Positions 47,546 through 56,235 of a stretch of 64,000 nucleotides of DNA are shown piece by piece; the first letter of the stretch is position 1, and each line of letters begins with the position of its first letter. The DNA is taken from positions 1 to 64,000 of the forward strand of contig NZ_CP037953.1 in assembly GCF_009756665.1 (NCBI RefSeq), in the 5' to 3' direction. The position numbers and the translations under genes are program-made. A model generated the notes under the pieces. That model was not told where the DNA came from, made no database searches, and saw nothing but the letters and a program-made list of their open reading frames with translations. The DNA is from Permianibacter aggregans (GTDB lineage: Bacteria > Pseudomonadota > Gammaproteobacteria > Enterobacterales > Permianibacteraceae).

Positions 47546-48451
47546 CTATGCTCCTCGGTGAACTGGCAGCATCGTCGGTAATGCCTCAGCAATAAGCGGA
47601 GCCAAGTCGATGGCGTTGGTTCGATGAACAATACTGTTCGTGGTGACAATCCGCGCTGCTCCTGCGGCCATGATACGAACGTCAGCACTTTCCGAAAAAA
47701 GTCCGTGTACGGATACACAGATTGGAGCATTGAGCCCGGCTGACTTCAGATGCCCAATCGTTTCGATCAACGTTTGACCCGTTGAAATCATGTCATCGAT
47801 CAATACTGGAGTATGGTGTTTCCAGCGAGACGTTTCCGGTATCGACACAGACACATCACGGTCACCACGACGTTCTTTCTGCAGTACCTGATATGGCATG
47901 TCTCCCATCTTTGCTATGGCACTGACCCATTGCTCACTTTCGCTGTCAGGACCAATCAGCAGGGCATTGGGAATGGCTTGTGCGATATAGGAGGTTAATG
48001 CCGGTGCAGCATGGATCACTCGACAGGGAATGCCATACAAATCTTCAAGCGTGTGAAAACGATGAAGATGTGGGTCCACCGTTAGCAACCAATCAAATCG
48101 TGCCGAAAGGTATTGTGCAAACAACCGAGAGGAAATTGATTCACCAACTTGGAAGCGTTTGTCTTGGCGCATATATGCCAGATAAGGTGCGACCAGACCG
48201 ACCGATCGGGCGCCGAGCTCCCGTGCTGTGTCAGCAAGAAAGAAGAGCGGCAAAATTCGTGCATCAGGTTCGGTTAACGTGCATTGAATAATGATGTCAC
48301 GATCACGACAGTCACTTTCCACTCTGACGTAGCTTTCGCCATCAGGGAAATGCCGAATCAGGACATTGCCAAGTTCGATGTCTAAACGACTAAGCACGCC
48401 TTGCTGAAGCTCAATGTTGTTATCGACCGTGAACCAAAGCGAGTCACTCAT
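47546..48451 (-). CDS. prs: Ribose-phosphate pyrophosphokinase family protein
   Basis: 301 residues, slightly short. Motifs: RHFPDGESYVRV, the catalytic flexible-loop/ATP region VAPYLAYMRQDKRF, VDPHLHRF and the PRPP-binding loop VLIDDMISTGQT. It makes PRPP and AMP from ribose-5-phosphate and ATP, or runs the reverse. Sequence style is nearer the archaeal-type (class III) enzymes than the housekeeping bacterial one. It overlaps the phosphorylase gene upstream by four bases. An unlinked housekeeping prs is expected elsewhere. Confidence 0.9.
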   Translation of the reverse strand: MSDSLWFTVDNNIELQQGVLSRLDIELGNVLIRHFPDGESYVRVESDCRDRDIIIQCTLTEPDARILPLFFLADTARELGARSVGLVAPYLAYMRQDKRFQVGESISSRLFAQYLSARFDWLLTVDPHLHRFHTLEDLYGIPCRVIHAAPALTSYIAQAIPNALLIGPDSESEQWVSAIAKMGDMPYQVLQKERRGDRDVSVSIPETSRWKHHTPVLIDDMISTGQTLIETIGHLKSAGLNAPICVSVHGLFSESADVRIMAAGAARIVTTNSIVHRTNAIDLAPLIAEALPTMLPVHRGA

Positions 48452-49953
48452 GATGCCTCCTCCTCGGAAATGACGAATATTTCTTGCTGCATATCCAAAT
48501 AGGCTAACGCATAGGTTAATTCACCACGCGTGTCCGCATGCAACGTGAATAATGGTTCTCCTTCAATGACGGCATCGCCGAGTCGCACGTGCAACTCAAT
48601 TCCGGCAGACTGCGTCGCTGGCGCACCAGCCAATTTGGCAAGTCGAGCCAGTACCCGGTTATCCACATCGCGCACGACGCCATTTCGTGCCGCTGTTACC
48701 GGGTGCTTGAACCTCGCTTTGGTCGGCTCGCGAAATCCCCCTTGCGCATCACAAATGGCTAAGAACTTTCGCAATGCTTCGCCAGAACTAAGGGTTTGCT
48801 CGGCACGACGAAATCCCTCTCCTACTGGTACACCGCCCAACTCAAGCAAATCTCCTGCGAGCTGTAACGCCCGCAAACGAAGATCCCCTGGCGCATCCGA
48901 TCGATTCTGTAATACTGCTAGCACATCCCGCGCTTCCAGCGCGGGACCGATGCCACGACCAATCGGTTGGCGCCCATCGGTGATCCGCGCATGCACACGT
49001 AAGCCGATTCGTTCCCCCACCGCTTTCAGCGTACTGGCTAACCGCTCGCCGGCAACATCAGTACGTACCTTTGCTGTCGGGCCAACGGGAATATCAATCA
49101 GCACTGCGCCCGCACCGGCAGCCTTTTTCTTGCTGAGCACAGAAGCAATTAACTGGGCATCACTGTCTATATCGAGAACACGCTCCACCCGAATCAAAAT
49201 ATCATCAGCCGGGCTGAGATTGACCGCACCGCCCCACACCAAACACGCACCTTCTCGTGCAACAACGGAACGCATTTGGTTCAGCGATAGATCAACCTGG
49301 GTCATGGTTTCCATGGTGTCTGCGGTACCGGCCGGTGAGGTAATCGCGCGCGATGACGTTTTCGGCATACAGAAACCATTCGCTGCCACAACCGCCACGA
49401 CAATAGGCGTGGTTCTATTGCCAGGTAATCCGCCAACACAATGCTTGTCCAAAACCGGCCCGCGATGCCACGACAGTTGCTCACCGACCGCGACCATCGC
49501 GGAGGTCAGTGCCGTTATTTCCTCTTCATGCATGTCTTTGCTGGCTGCTGCCAAGAACGCCGTTAATTGCACGTCACTGTAGCGTTCAGCAACAACATCA
49601 AACAGGATCGCCTCGTAGTCAGCCTGCAGCAATTGATGCCCAAAGAATTTTCTTCGAACTTTCGCCATCGACGCCAGCGGCAAAGGATGCGCGACAGATA
49701 CGGCTTGACCCGGTTGACAATCCAATAATTGCCAGGCCTTCTCGGACAAACCGATGTGCCCTTCCGGTATGATGGATTCCTGGCAGATATTGAGATCTGC
49801 AATAAGGTGCCGCTCTCCCACGGTCAGCCTTACCCGTGACAAAGCATTAAACCCCTCGGCGCGACAGACGTGACAGGAACTCGACATGTAAGCAACGCAT
49901 TTGCGCTGGGCATCAATTCCCATCCTCTTTGCTTTCAAGCGATTTTCATCCAT
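48448..49953 (-). CDS. AMP phosphorylase/thymidine phosphorylase family protein
   Basis: 501 residues, longer than bacterial DeoA (about 440) because of an extra N-terminal domain of about 85 residues, as in archaeal-type AMP phosphorylases. Signature blocks: GPVLDKHCVGGLPGNRTTPIV and PKTSSRAITSPAGTADTMET. AMP phosphorylase releases adenine and ribose-1,5-bisphosphate; thymidine phosphorylase releases deoxyribose-1-phosphate. The domain layout favours NMP as substrate. First gene of the operon; about 100 bases separate it from the lipoprotein gene upstream. No R15P isomerase or RuBisCO is in the window. Confidence 0.88.
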   Translation of the reverse strand: MDENRLKAKRMGIDAQRKCVAYMSSSCHVCRAEGFNALSRVRLTVGERHLIADLNICQESIIPEGHIGLSEKAWQLLDCQPGQAVSVAHPLPLASMAKVRRKFFGHQLLQADYEAILFDVVAERYSDVQLTAFLAAASKDMHEEEITALTSAMVAVGEQLSWHRGPVLDKHCVGGLPGNRTTPIVVAVVAANGFCMPKTSSRAITSPAGTADTMETMTQVDLSLNQMRSVVAREGACLVWGGAVNLSPADDILIRVERVLDIDSDAQLIASVLSKKKAAGAGAVLIDIPVGPTAKVRTDVAGERLASTLKAVGERIGLRVHARITDGRQPIGRGIGPALEARDVLAVLQNRSDAPGDLRLRALQLAGDLLELGGVPVGEGFRRAEQTLSSGEALRKFLAICDAQGGFREPTKARFKHPVTAARNGVVRDVDNRVLARLAKLAGAPATQSAGIELHVRLGDAVIEGEPLFTLHADTRGELTYALAYLDMQQEIFVISEEEAS

Positions 49954-50049
49954 GGCTCTTTCCTTTTAATGATGTGAAAGTTAACGCTTAGACAAAATGT
50001 CAATAACCCAATGTGTTGAAGCGATAAACTGGCACAATTGATGCACGAG

Positions 50050-50448
50050 TTAAGGCAACTCCACCATGTCACTGGCGTGCACTTCACCGGAAATGAGCAC
50101 AGCACGCGCGAAATGCTCATTCACAATTTTTTGCAATTTCACCTTGCCAACAGGAACTCGAATATACTGCTCGTCGCCTTCGCTAGAGACCGCATTAAAC
50201 TGATAGCGCACCACATCGAGCACCTGCCCCATTTCGGCGCCATCTTTACTACCGACACAAACCACAATTGTCTCGCTGTCAACAGAAACCACCTGGCCCT
50301 TCATGATCAAACGATGATAAAGCGGCGTATGGGTGCATCCCGACAATACGGTAGCTACGCCAAGAAGTAACAGCCAACCAAGCAAGGGCGAGAACCTTGA
50401 AGCTTTTGTACGGGAAAGGTGTGAATGAATGCGTGTCAGCGTAGCCAT
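50050..50448 (-). CDS. Small lipoprotein of unknown function
   Basis: 132 residues. Hydrophobic segment LLGWLLLLGVATVLSGC ends in a lipobox (LSGC), so it should be lipid-anchored. The rest has beta-rich character: GQVVSVDSETIVVCVGSKDGAEMGQVLDVVRY, then VPVGKVKLQKIVNEHFARAVLISGEVHASDMVEL, resembling small barrel-like domains of surface proteins. It starts one base after the HMA gene stop, so the two are co-expressed. Role unknown. Confidence 0.75.
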   Translation of the reverse strand: MATLTRIHSHLSRTKASRFSPLLGWLLLLGVATVLSGCTHTPLYHRLIMKGQVVSVDSETIVVCVGSKDGAEMGQVLDVVRYQFNAVSSEGDEQYIRVPVGKVKLQKIVNEHFARAVLISGEVHASDMVELP

Positions 50449-50449
50449 A

Positions 50450-50728
50450 TCAAAAGCCTCCTATTTGCTGAGCCTGATCGACCGTTATCACGTTAGCCGC
50501 GAAGCCTTGGTGGTTCAACGTGTCCAGCACATCCTGAGGTGAATGCGTGCCGCGCACTGCAACGACTCGTTTATCAAAATTCACTCTGACATCCTGCACA
50601 CCATTGATGGCTGAAACAGAACGTTCTATTTTGGACACGCATCCTGAGCAGCCGACTTTATCGACCAAAAAATAATCGACTCCTATCTCTCTGGACGCTG
50701 ATTGATTGCGGGTGACGTTCATGGACAT
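50450..50728 (-). CDS. Stand-alone heavy-metal-associated (HMA) protein
   Basis: 92 residues with an HMA fold: DYFLVDKVGCSGCVSKIERSVS, VRVNFDKRVVAVRG and LNHQGF. The metal loop is GCSGC (CxxC) but lacks the usual Met before the first Cys, and about 16 residues precede it without a signal peptide. Probably a cytosolic Cu(I) chaperone or sensor. Co-transcribed with the lipoprotein downstream; the cytochrome c gene ends 78 bases upstream. Confidence 0.85.
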   Translation of the reverse strand: MSMNVTRNQSASREIGVDYFLVDKVGCSGCVSKIERSVSAINGVQDVRVNFDKRVVAVRGTHSPQDVLDTLNHQGFAANVITVDQAQQIGGF

Positions 50729-50806
50729 GATAGTCCCTCCTAACTGTTTATGAGGTTAGTTCAGCACGGAGCATCATGTTTCGCGATACTCCGAGTTCTG
50801 GGCTCA

Positions 50807-51337
50807 CTACGGTTTGGCTTGCTTCAGCAGCGCTAAGATGGCGTCAACTTCCGCCTCGGTCATCGGCATCCTTGGCATTGCGGAAGCAGGATTATTGAAC
50901 TGCGGATTGACGATTTTTTGTCGAACGAAAGGCTCGCCCTTGTCCGCCACGATACGATCCAAGCTTGGCCCGACAACGCCACCCACGCCATTAAATTGAT
51001 GACACCCCTGACAGCCGTATCTGGTCATGAGTTCACTCCCCGATAGCGGCACGCTTGGCGAAGTTGACGTCGTTCCAACTGCTCGTGGTTGCCCCACCGT
51101 CTGGAAAAACTGCAATACAGCGTCAGTCTCTTGCGCTGTGAGATGGGCCTTTTCTCGCATGTGAGGCAATATGACCGCCCACTCTGCAAGAGAGAACTCG
51201 TGAACGGGTCTCGAGTTGTGGCATCTTGCACAGTTGTTGTTGACCACCTCGGCGCCACTGATCTCCGCTGAAATAGCAGGATGCACTCCCAGTCCAGCCA
51301 CCGAAAACAATCCAAGTGTTAGCAGCAATGTTTTCAT
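50807..51337 (-). CDS. Periplasmic diheme cytochrome c
   Basis: 176 residues: signal peptide (MKTLLLTLGLFSVAGLGVHPAISA), then two class-I heme sites, NCARCH near residue 35 and GCQGCH near residue 110, each followed by a typical helix and a candidate Met ligand (HMREKA; MPRMPMTEAE). It carries electrons in the periplasm. It lies 10 bases after the porin gene and may receive electrons from a copper-dependent or Fe/Cu redox step; the partner is not evident. Confidence 0.9.
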   Translation of the reverse strand: MKTLLLTLGLFSVAGLGVHPAISAEISGAEVVNNNCARCHNSRPVHEFSLAEWAVILPHMREKAHLTAQETDAVLQFFQTVGQPRAVGTTSTSPSVPLSGSELMTRYGCQGCHQFNGVGGVVGPSLDRIVADKGEPFVRQKIVNPQFNNPASAMPRMPMTEAEVDAILALLKQAKP

Positions 51338-51347
51338 CGTTCACTCC

Positions 51348-52439
51348 TCAGAATCCATAACTCATTTGCGCAGCCAAGCGATTATCGTCGGTGCCATCGT
51401 CCAATTCGGTTTGTTCGTAAGCAAACTTGATCACTGAACGAGCATCAGTCCAATAATTGATGCCATACGCCCATCTCGTAGATCCCATCGGCTCACTGAC
51501 TTTGGCTCGCTCAAGCACGAGTTCGATGGGCCCCATCGAGGGGAAAAGTCGACCGAGTTGCAGCGTGCCTTGAAGGAACCAACCATCTCGCTTGATCGCA
51601 TGAATTTCGGCCTCTTCCATTGAGTCGACTTCGGTTTCAATGTATTCGCCACGAACGAGATAGTGTTGGCCAATCAGGTTGATATCGACTCCGTTCGCTG
51701 CGAAATCGAGTTGTTCTTCTTCGTCGTATTTTGCGCGGTACAACGAGGTACCAATCTCCAAGGTAGGCAGTAGTGCAAAACCAATCCTGCCGCCCCAGGC
51801 TTTGTTTTTGTTGTTATCGCCATTGGTGGCGTCAAACTCTAGCTCAGGCAACTCCTCCATTTCTTCCTCTCCTTCTTCCTCCTCGTGTTCCGCCGCACGG
51901 ACACCATTGGTGAGAAAGACATCCAGGAAAATGCGTTGACGATCTGATAGAGACATTACCTGCTGAAATGCCACACCAACATCACTCAGCACCGGCAATA
52001 GTGGTGTCATGGCTTGCGTGCCTCCGTGTGACCCGTAAATACCTGGCGTCCACGGCGAGCGGTTTATCCAGCTCGGATGCCAGTTGGCACTGAACTGACC
52101 AAACGGCAGCAAAAACTTGCCGGCGGTTAGAGTACTGGAGTCGGTTAAAAAGTAATGGATATCGGCGTACTCTAGTTCGACCTCCGTCTCCCCCTCAGCA
52201 TCAAGCGAGATTTCGGTTTCCGCTTCGATATGCATTCGGTCCGATAAACTGAACAAGAAAATTGGCACAAAACGCGCACTGAACGCACGTTGATCACTGG
52301 AATCGACAGATTCGTACTTGACATCTCCATATCCGACTAGTGCAAACCGACCAGCCGGAAGTTCGTTGTATGGTGCTGCGAGCAGGCAAGGCGTCGCCCA
52401 AAGCGCAAGAAGTCCAAGCGCTAGACGTGGTGTATTCAT
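51348..52439 (-). CDS. Outer-membrane porin-like beta-barrel protein
   Basis: 363 residues with a signal peptide (LALGLLALWATPCLLAAP), alternating beta-strand pattern, and a C-terminal aromatic end (AQMSYGF) needed for outer-membrane assembly. Features such as ADIHYFLTDSSTLTAGKFLL and FGQFSANWHPSW resemble carbohydrate- or phosphate-selective porins. A strongly acidic loop (EHEEEEGEEEMEELPELEFD) could bind cations. It lies between the His-rich gene and cytochrome c, suggesting a role in metal passage or retention; this is inferred from context. Confidence 0.8.
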   Translation of the reverse strand: MNTPRLALGLLALWATPCLLAAPYNELPAGRFALVGYGDVKYESVDSSDQRAFSARFVPIFLFSLSDRMHIEAETEISLDAEGETEVELEYADIHYFLTDSSTLTAGKFLLPFGQFSANWHPSWINRSPWTPGIYGSHGGTQAMTPLLPVLSDVGVAFQQVMSLSDRQRIFLDVFLTNGVRAAEHEEEEGEEEMEELPELEFDATNGDNNKNKAWGGRIGFALLPTLEIGTSLYRAKYDEEEQLDFAANGVDINLIGQHYLVRGEYIETEVDSMEEAEIHAIKRDGWFLQGTLQLGRLFPSMGPIELVLERAKVSEPMGSTRWAYGINYWTDARSVIKFAYEQTELDDGTDDNRLAAQMSYGF

Positions 52440-52512
52440 CTCATTCTCCTACGGAAAGCTTCCTGTTCATCGTGGAGCAATGACTCCACAACGCAACGTC
52501 AGTAACGAGGAA

Positions 52513-52956
52513 TTACCGTAAGAATTTGGGTGGTCGGAAATGAGGGATATAGAAGCTAGTGACGAACGTGATGTGGAGTGGCAAAAACGTGTCATGCCCT
52601 GGGAGAGTGACCGGTACCAATGATTCGTCACCGGGCAGTACCATGTGGCTGCAGTTCAATGGTGGGCAGTTACAATTGAGACAGTGACAGGCATTACTCT
52701 CATGTTGATGGCTATGCACAGCGTCGGACGCCAAATTTTCTGCATCCGCTGTCGACAGATGATGACTGTGGTGAAGTGATGCGTTGTGCGACGGATGATG
52801 ATCGCTATGGTCTAAGGTCAACGATTGTGAGGATGATGCGGGAGCGGTGTTGGCGAGGGACTTGCTTGCACAGCGGTGACCGGTACCCGCACTGACGCCA
52901 ATGCTGAAAACGATCAGCATCAGCATTGTCAGTAAGTCGCGTCGTCGCCTGCTCAT
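52513..52956 (-). CDS. His/Cys-rich secreted protein ending in RPPK motif
   Basis: 147 residues from ATG 52956 (AGGGA upstream); the longer frame from 53025 lacks support. Signal peptide (LLTMLMLIVFSIGVSAG), then a His-rich centre (HSDHHPSHNASLHHSHHL, HSHQHESNACHCLNCNCPPL) with five Cys, and the end FYIPHFRPPKFLR. Its architecture parallels the proteins at 31502 and 59771. Probably a periplasmic copper or silver buffer. It sits downstream of cusA with a perfect inverted repeat at 52987-53029 just upstream. Confidence 0.68.
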   Translation of the reverse strand: MSRRRRDLLTMLMLIVFSIGVSAGTGHRCASKSLANTAPASSSQSLTLDHSDHHPSHNASLHHSHHLSTADAENLASDAVHSHQHESNACHCLNCNCPPLNCSHMVLPGDESLVPVTLPGHDTFLPLHITFVTSFYIPHFRPPKFLR

Positions 52957-52986
52957 TATCGAGTCCCTGCCATATTGATCAAACTT

Positions 52987-53029
52987 ATACTTGATATCGA
53001 ATCGGAAGAAGTTGATCGATATCAAGTAT
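52987..53029. promoter_or_regulatory. Perfect 14-bp inverted repeat upstream of His-rich gene
   Basis: ATACTTGATATCGA (52987-53000) and TCGATATCAAGTAT (53016-53029) are exact reverse complements with a 15-base spacer, between the cusA stop and the His-rich gene start. The spacing (about 29 bases centre to centre) and AT-rich arms suggest a regulator binding site for a separate promoter, or a hairpin in the message. Confidence 0.6.
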
Positions 53030-53104
53030 GTGCGGATTACTTGTCACTTCCTCCTCAGACTGAAATCCCCGCTTCCTTCATGCTCGCAAGTCACCGGCAC
53101 TTTC

Positions 53105-56100
53105 TTACCTGTGATGGCGACGATGAATCAAAAAGTAAATTACGGGTAACACGATCAGGGTTAACCAAACAGCGCTGAGCATGCCTCCCACCATCGGCGC
53201 GGCTATTCGGCTCATCACTTCAGAGCCTGTTCCGGTGCCGTACATGATTGGCAGCAAGCCAACAATGATGGCACTGGCGGTCATGGCTTTCGGCCTGATT
53301 CTGAGTGCCCCCCCTTCAATAATGGACTGTTTGAACTCCTCTAGTGCCATCGGTCGATTTTCTCGTTTAGCGCGATCTAATGCGTCACGATAGGTGATCT
53401 GTAAAAACACCAGCATGATCACACTCAACTCCGTCGCAACTCCTGCCAAGGCGATCAACCCAACCCCTACGGCAACGGAGAAGTTGAAACCCAGCCAATA
53501 CATTAACCAGATACTCCCAACCAACGAAAACGGCAAGAGCCCGACAATCAAAACGACATCGGAGACGCGGTTGAAGTTCAAATACAGCAACACGATGATG
53601 ATCGCTATGGCAAGGGGTACAACATAGCTCAGCTTTTCCTTGGCCCGTTCCATGTATTCGTATTGACCAGACCACGTGACCGCATAACCTGCAGGTAAGT
53701 CCAATTTCTCATTGACCACTCTTTTGGCTGCTTCAACATAGCGGCCGATGTCATCCGTATTCAAATCCACGTAAGTCCAGCCGTTGAGTCGGGCATTTTC
53801 GCTTTTGATCGCTGGTGGGCCGTCTTCAACGTAAACCTTGGCGACATCGCCTAACGCGATTCGCTGACCTTGTGAAGTGACCAGCGGTAGTTGTGCCAAC
53901 TGTTCAGGAGAGTCACGGTAAGCCTGTGGATAACGGAGATTGATTGGGTAGCGTTCAAGCCCCTCAACGGTTTGAGCAATATTCATACCGCCGATAGCCG
54001 TAGCGATGACCTGTTGTACATCGGCGATGTTGAGCGCATAGCGCGCAGCTTTATCTCGCTGGATATCGACTTTGATGTAGCGTCCTCCCGCGACCCGTTC
54101 CGAATACACCGAGGCCGTACCGGGTACGTCAATGAGAATCTCTTCCAATCGTTTGCCGATGCGCTGAATTTCCTCCAGTTTTGGTCCGGAAACTTTGACG
54201 CCAACCGGCGTCTTGATTCCAGTAGCCAACATATCAATGCGAGTTTTAATTGGCATCACCCACGCATTGGTGATGCCAGGCACTTTTACTATCGTATCCA
54301 GCTCCTTTCTGAGCGCATCGGGCGTTAAGCCATCACGCCACTCTTCCCTTGGTTTCAATTGAATAAAGGTTTCCACCATAGTCAAAGGTGCTGGGTCGGT
54401 GGCGGTGTCAGCTCGCCCTATCTTGCCAAAAACCGTCTTTACCTCTGGTATGGTTCTGATGAGTTTATCGGTTTGTTGCAGGATTTCCCTGGCTTTGCCG
54501 ATTGATACGCCGGCATACGTTGTCGGCATGTACATCAAGTCGCCTTCATCAAGTGGAGGCATAAACTCGCTCCCGATATGGGTGAGCGGCCATAAACCAA
54601 ACACGGCGATGAGCCCGCTTGCCAGTAAGGTTGTCTTGGGGTAGTTCAAAACCCATTTCAATACTGGCAAGTAAGCGGCAACCAAAAAACGATTGATCGG
54701 GTTTTTGTGCTCAGCAATAACCTTCCCGCGAATGAAGTACCCCATCAGCACTGGCACTAACGTAATAGCCAGTGCAGCACTGGCCGCCATGGCATAGGTT
54801 TTCGTGAAAGCTAGCGGTGAGAACATCCGTCCTTCTTGCGCCTCCAGCGTAAACACCGGCACAAAACTCACGGTGATGATCAGCAGGCTAAAAAATAAGG
54901 CAGGTCCTACTTCCACAGCAGAACGAGCGACAATTTCCCAGCGATTGGCGTCGGTGAGCGGCGTTCGCTCCATGTGCTTGTGCATGTTCTCGATCATGAC
55001 GATTGCACCGTCGATCATCGCGCCAATAGCGATCGCAATCCCTCCTAGTGACATGATGTTGGCGTTAATGCCTTGGGCGTGCATAACAATGAATGCTGTG
55101 AGAATGCCAATTGGCAGGCTGACAATAGCAACCAGTGAGGAACGCACATGAAACAGAAACACCATGCATACAATTGCCACGACAACAAACTCCTCCAGCA
55201 GTTTGTACCACAGGTTGTCGACGGCACGCTGAATGAGACTGGAACGATCATAAACCGGAACCACCTCAACGCCATCAGGCAGACTTTTTTGTAGCTGCGC
55301 GAGCTTTGCTTTCACGCCATCAATTGTGGTCTGGGCGTTCTCACCATAGCGCATGACGACGATGCCGCCAACGGTTTCTCCCTCGCCATTAAACTCGGCA
55401 ATCCCTCGTCGCATCTGAGGGCCTACACCTATTTCCGCGACATCCTTCAGCAAGATGGGGGTGCCATTTGCGTTAAGCCCTAGTGGTAATAATTCCAAGT
55501 CTTTAATGGATTGAATGTAGCCAGTGGCACGAATCATGTATTCCGCCTCTGCCATTTCAACAACTGATGCACCAATCTCCTGGTTGCCGCGTTGTATTGC
55601 TTGCTGTAAATGCGCCATCGGCATGCCATAGGCGCGAAGCTTATTGGGATCCGCCGTTACTTGATATTGCTTGACCATGCCGCCCACAGCAGAGACTTCC
55701 GATACCCCATCAACGGTTTGCAGTTCGTATTTCAAGAACCAATCTTGCAAACTCCGCAGCTGACTGAGATCGTGCTGTCCTGTTCTATCGATCAACGCGT
55801 AGATATAAACCCAACCAACGCCAGTCGCATCCGGCCCGAGTTGTGGTCGTGCATTCGCAGGTAACGTTGGTGCGACTTGTGATAAATATTCCAGCACCCG
55901 CGAGCGGGCCCAGTAGGCGTCGGTATCTTCGTCGAAAATTACGTAAACATAGGAGTCACCGAAAAAGGAATAACCACGAACCGTTACCGCACCCGGCACC
56001 GCCAGCATTGCCGTGGTTAAGGGATACGTCACCTGGTCCTGGACAACTTGTGGAGCCTGCCCCGGAAAATTGGTTTTGATAATCACTTGCACATCAGACA

Positions 56101-56224
56101 AATCGGGGATGGCATCAACCGGCGTATTTTTCACCGAGTACAACCCTATGCCCATAAGAATGATGGTAGCCAATAACACCAGAAACCGGTTACCGATTGA
56201 CCATCGGATAATTGCCTCAATCAT
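53105..56224 (-). CDS. cusA: CusA-type Cu/Ag RND efflux pump, system 2
   Basis: 1039 residues. Cu/Ag signature AIGAMIDGAIVMIEN in the fourth membrane segment, and conserved path methionines LMYMPTTYAG, APLTMVETF and [14 protein letters not shown]. Paralogous to 25289-28429 but clearly diverged, so it is an independent system rather than a recent duplicate. Last gene of the cusCBA order; cusB ends 11 bases upstream. Confidence 0.95.
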   Translation of the reverse strand: MIEAIIRWSIGNRFLVLLATIILMGIGLYSVKNTPVDAIPDLSDVQVIIKTNFPGQAPQVVQDQVTYPLTTAMLAVPGAVTVRGYSFFGDSYVYVIFDEDTDAYWARSRVLEYLSQVAPTLPANARPQLGPDATGVGWVYIYALIDRTGQHDLSQLRSLQDWFLKYELQTVDGVSEVSAVGGMVKQYQVTADPNKLRAYGMPMAHLQQAIQRGNQEIGASVVEMAEAEYMIRATGYIQSIKDLELLPLGLNANGTPILLKDVAEIGVGPQMRRGIAEFNGEGETVGGIVVMRYGENAQTTIDGVKAKLAQLQKSLPDGVEVVPVYDRSSLIQRAVDNLWYKLLEEFVVVAIVCMVFLFHVRSSLVAIVSLPIGILTAFIVMHAQGINANIMSLGGIAIAIGAMIDGAIVMIENMHKHMERTPLTDANRWEIVARSAVEVGPALFFSLLIITVSFVPVFTLEAQEGRMFSPLAFTKTYAMAASAALAITLVPVLMGYFIRGKVIAEHKNPINRFLVAAYLPVLKWVLNYPKTTLLASGLIAVFGLWPLTHIGSEFMPPLDEGDLMYMPTTYAGVSIGKAREILQQTDKLIRTIPEVKTVFGKIGRADTATDPAPLTMVETFIQLKPREEWRDGLTPDALRKELDTIVKVPGITNAWVMPIKTRIDMLATGIKTPVGVKVSGPKLEEIQRIGKRLEEILIDVPGTASVYSERVAGGRYIKVDIQRDKAARYALNIADVQQVIATAIGGMNIAQTVEGLERYPINLRYPQAYRDSPEQLAQLPLVTSQGQRIALGDVAKVYVEDGPPAIKSENARLNGWTYVDLNTDDIGRYVEAAKRVVNEKLDLPAGYAVTWSGQYEYMERAKEKLSYVVPLAIAIIIVLLYLNFNRVSDVVLIVGLLPFSLVGSIWLMYWLGFNFSVAVGVGLIALAGVATELSVIMLVFLQITYRDALDRAKRENRPMALEEFKQSIIEGGALRIRPKAMTASAIIVGLLPIMYGTGTGSEVMSRIAAPMVGGMLSAVWLTLIVLPVIYFLIHRRHHR

Positions 56225-56235
56225 GATCAGTATCC

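Noticed and set aside
48530..49582. 350-codon plus-strand frame opposite the AMP phosphorylase gene
   Set aside because: Ser/Arg/Ala-rich shadow translation with no domain; the minus strand carries clear enzyme motifs.
50027..50045. Sigma-54-like sequence TGGCAC with ATGCA downstream, near 50030 on the plus strand
   Set aside because: It points away from all neighbouring genes, which are on the minus strand, and the second element is off consensus.
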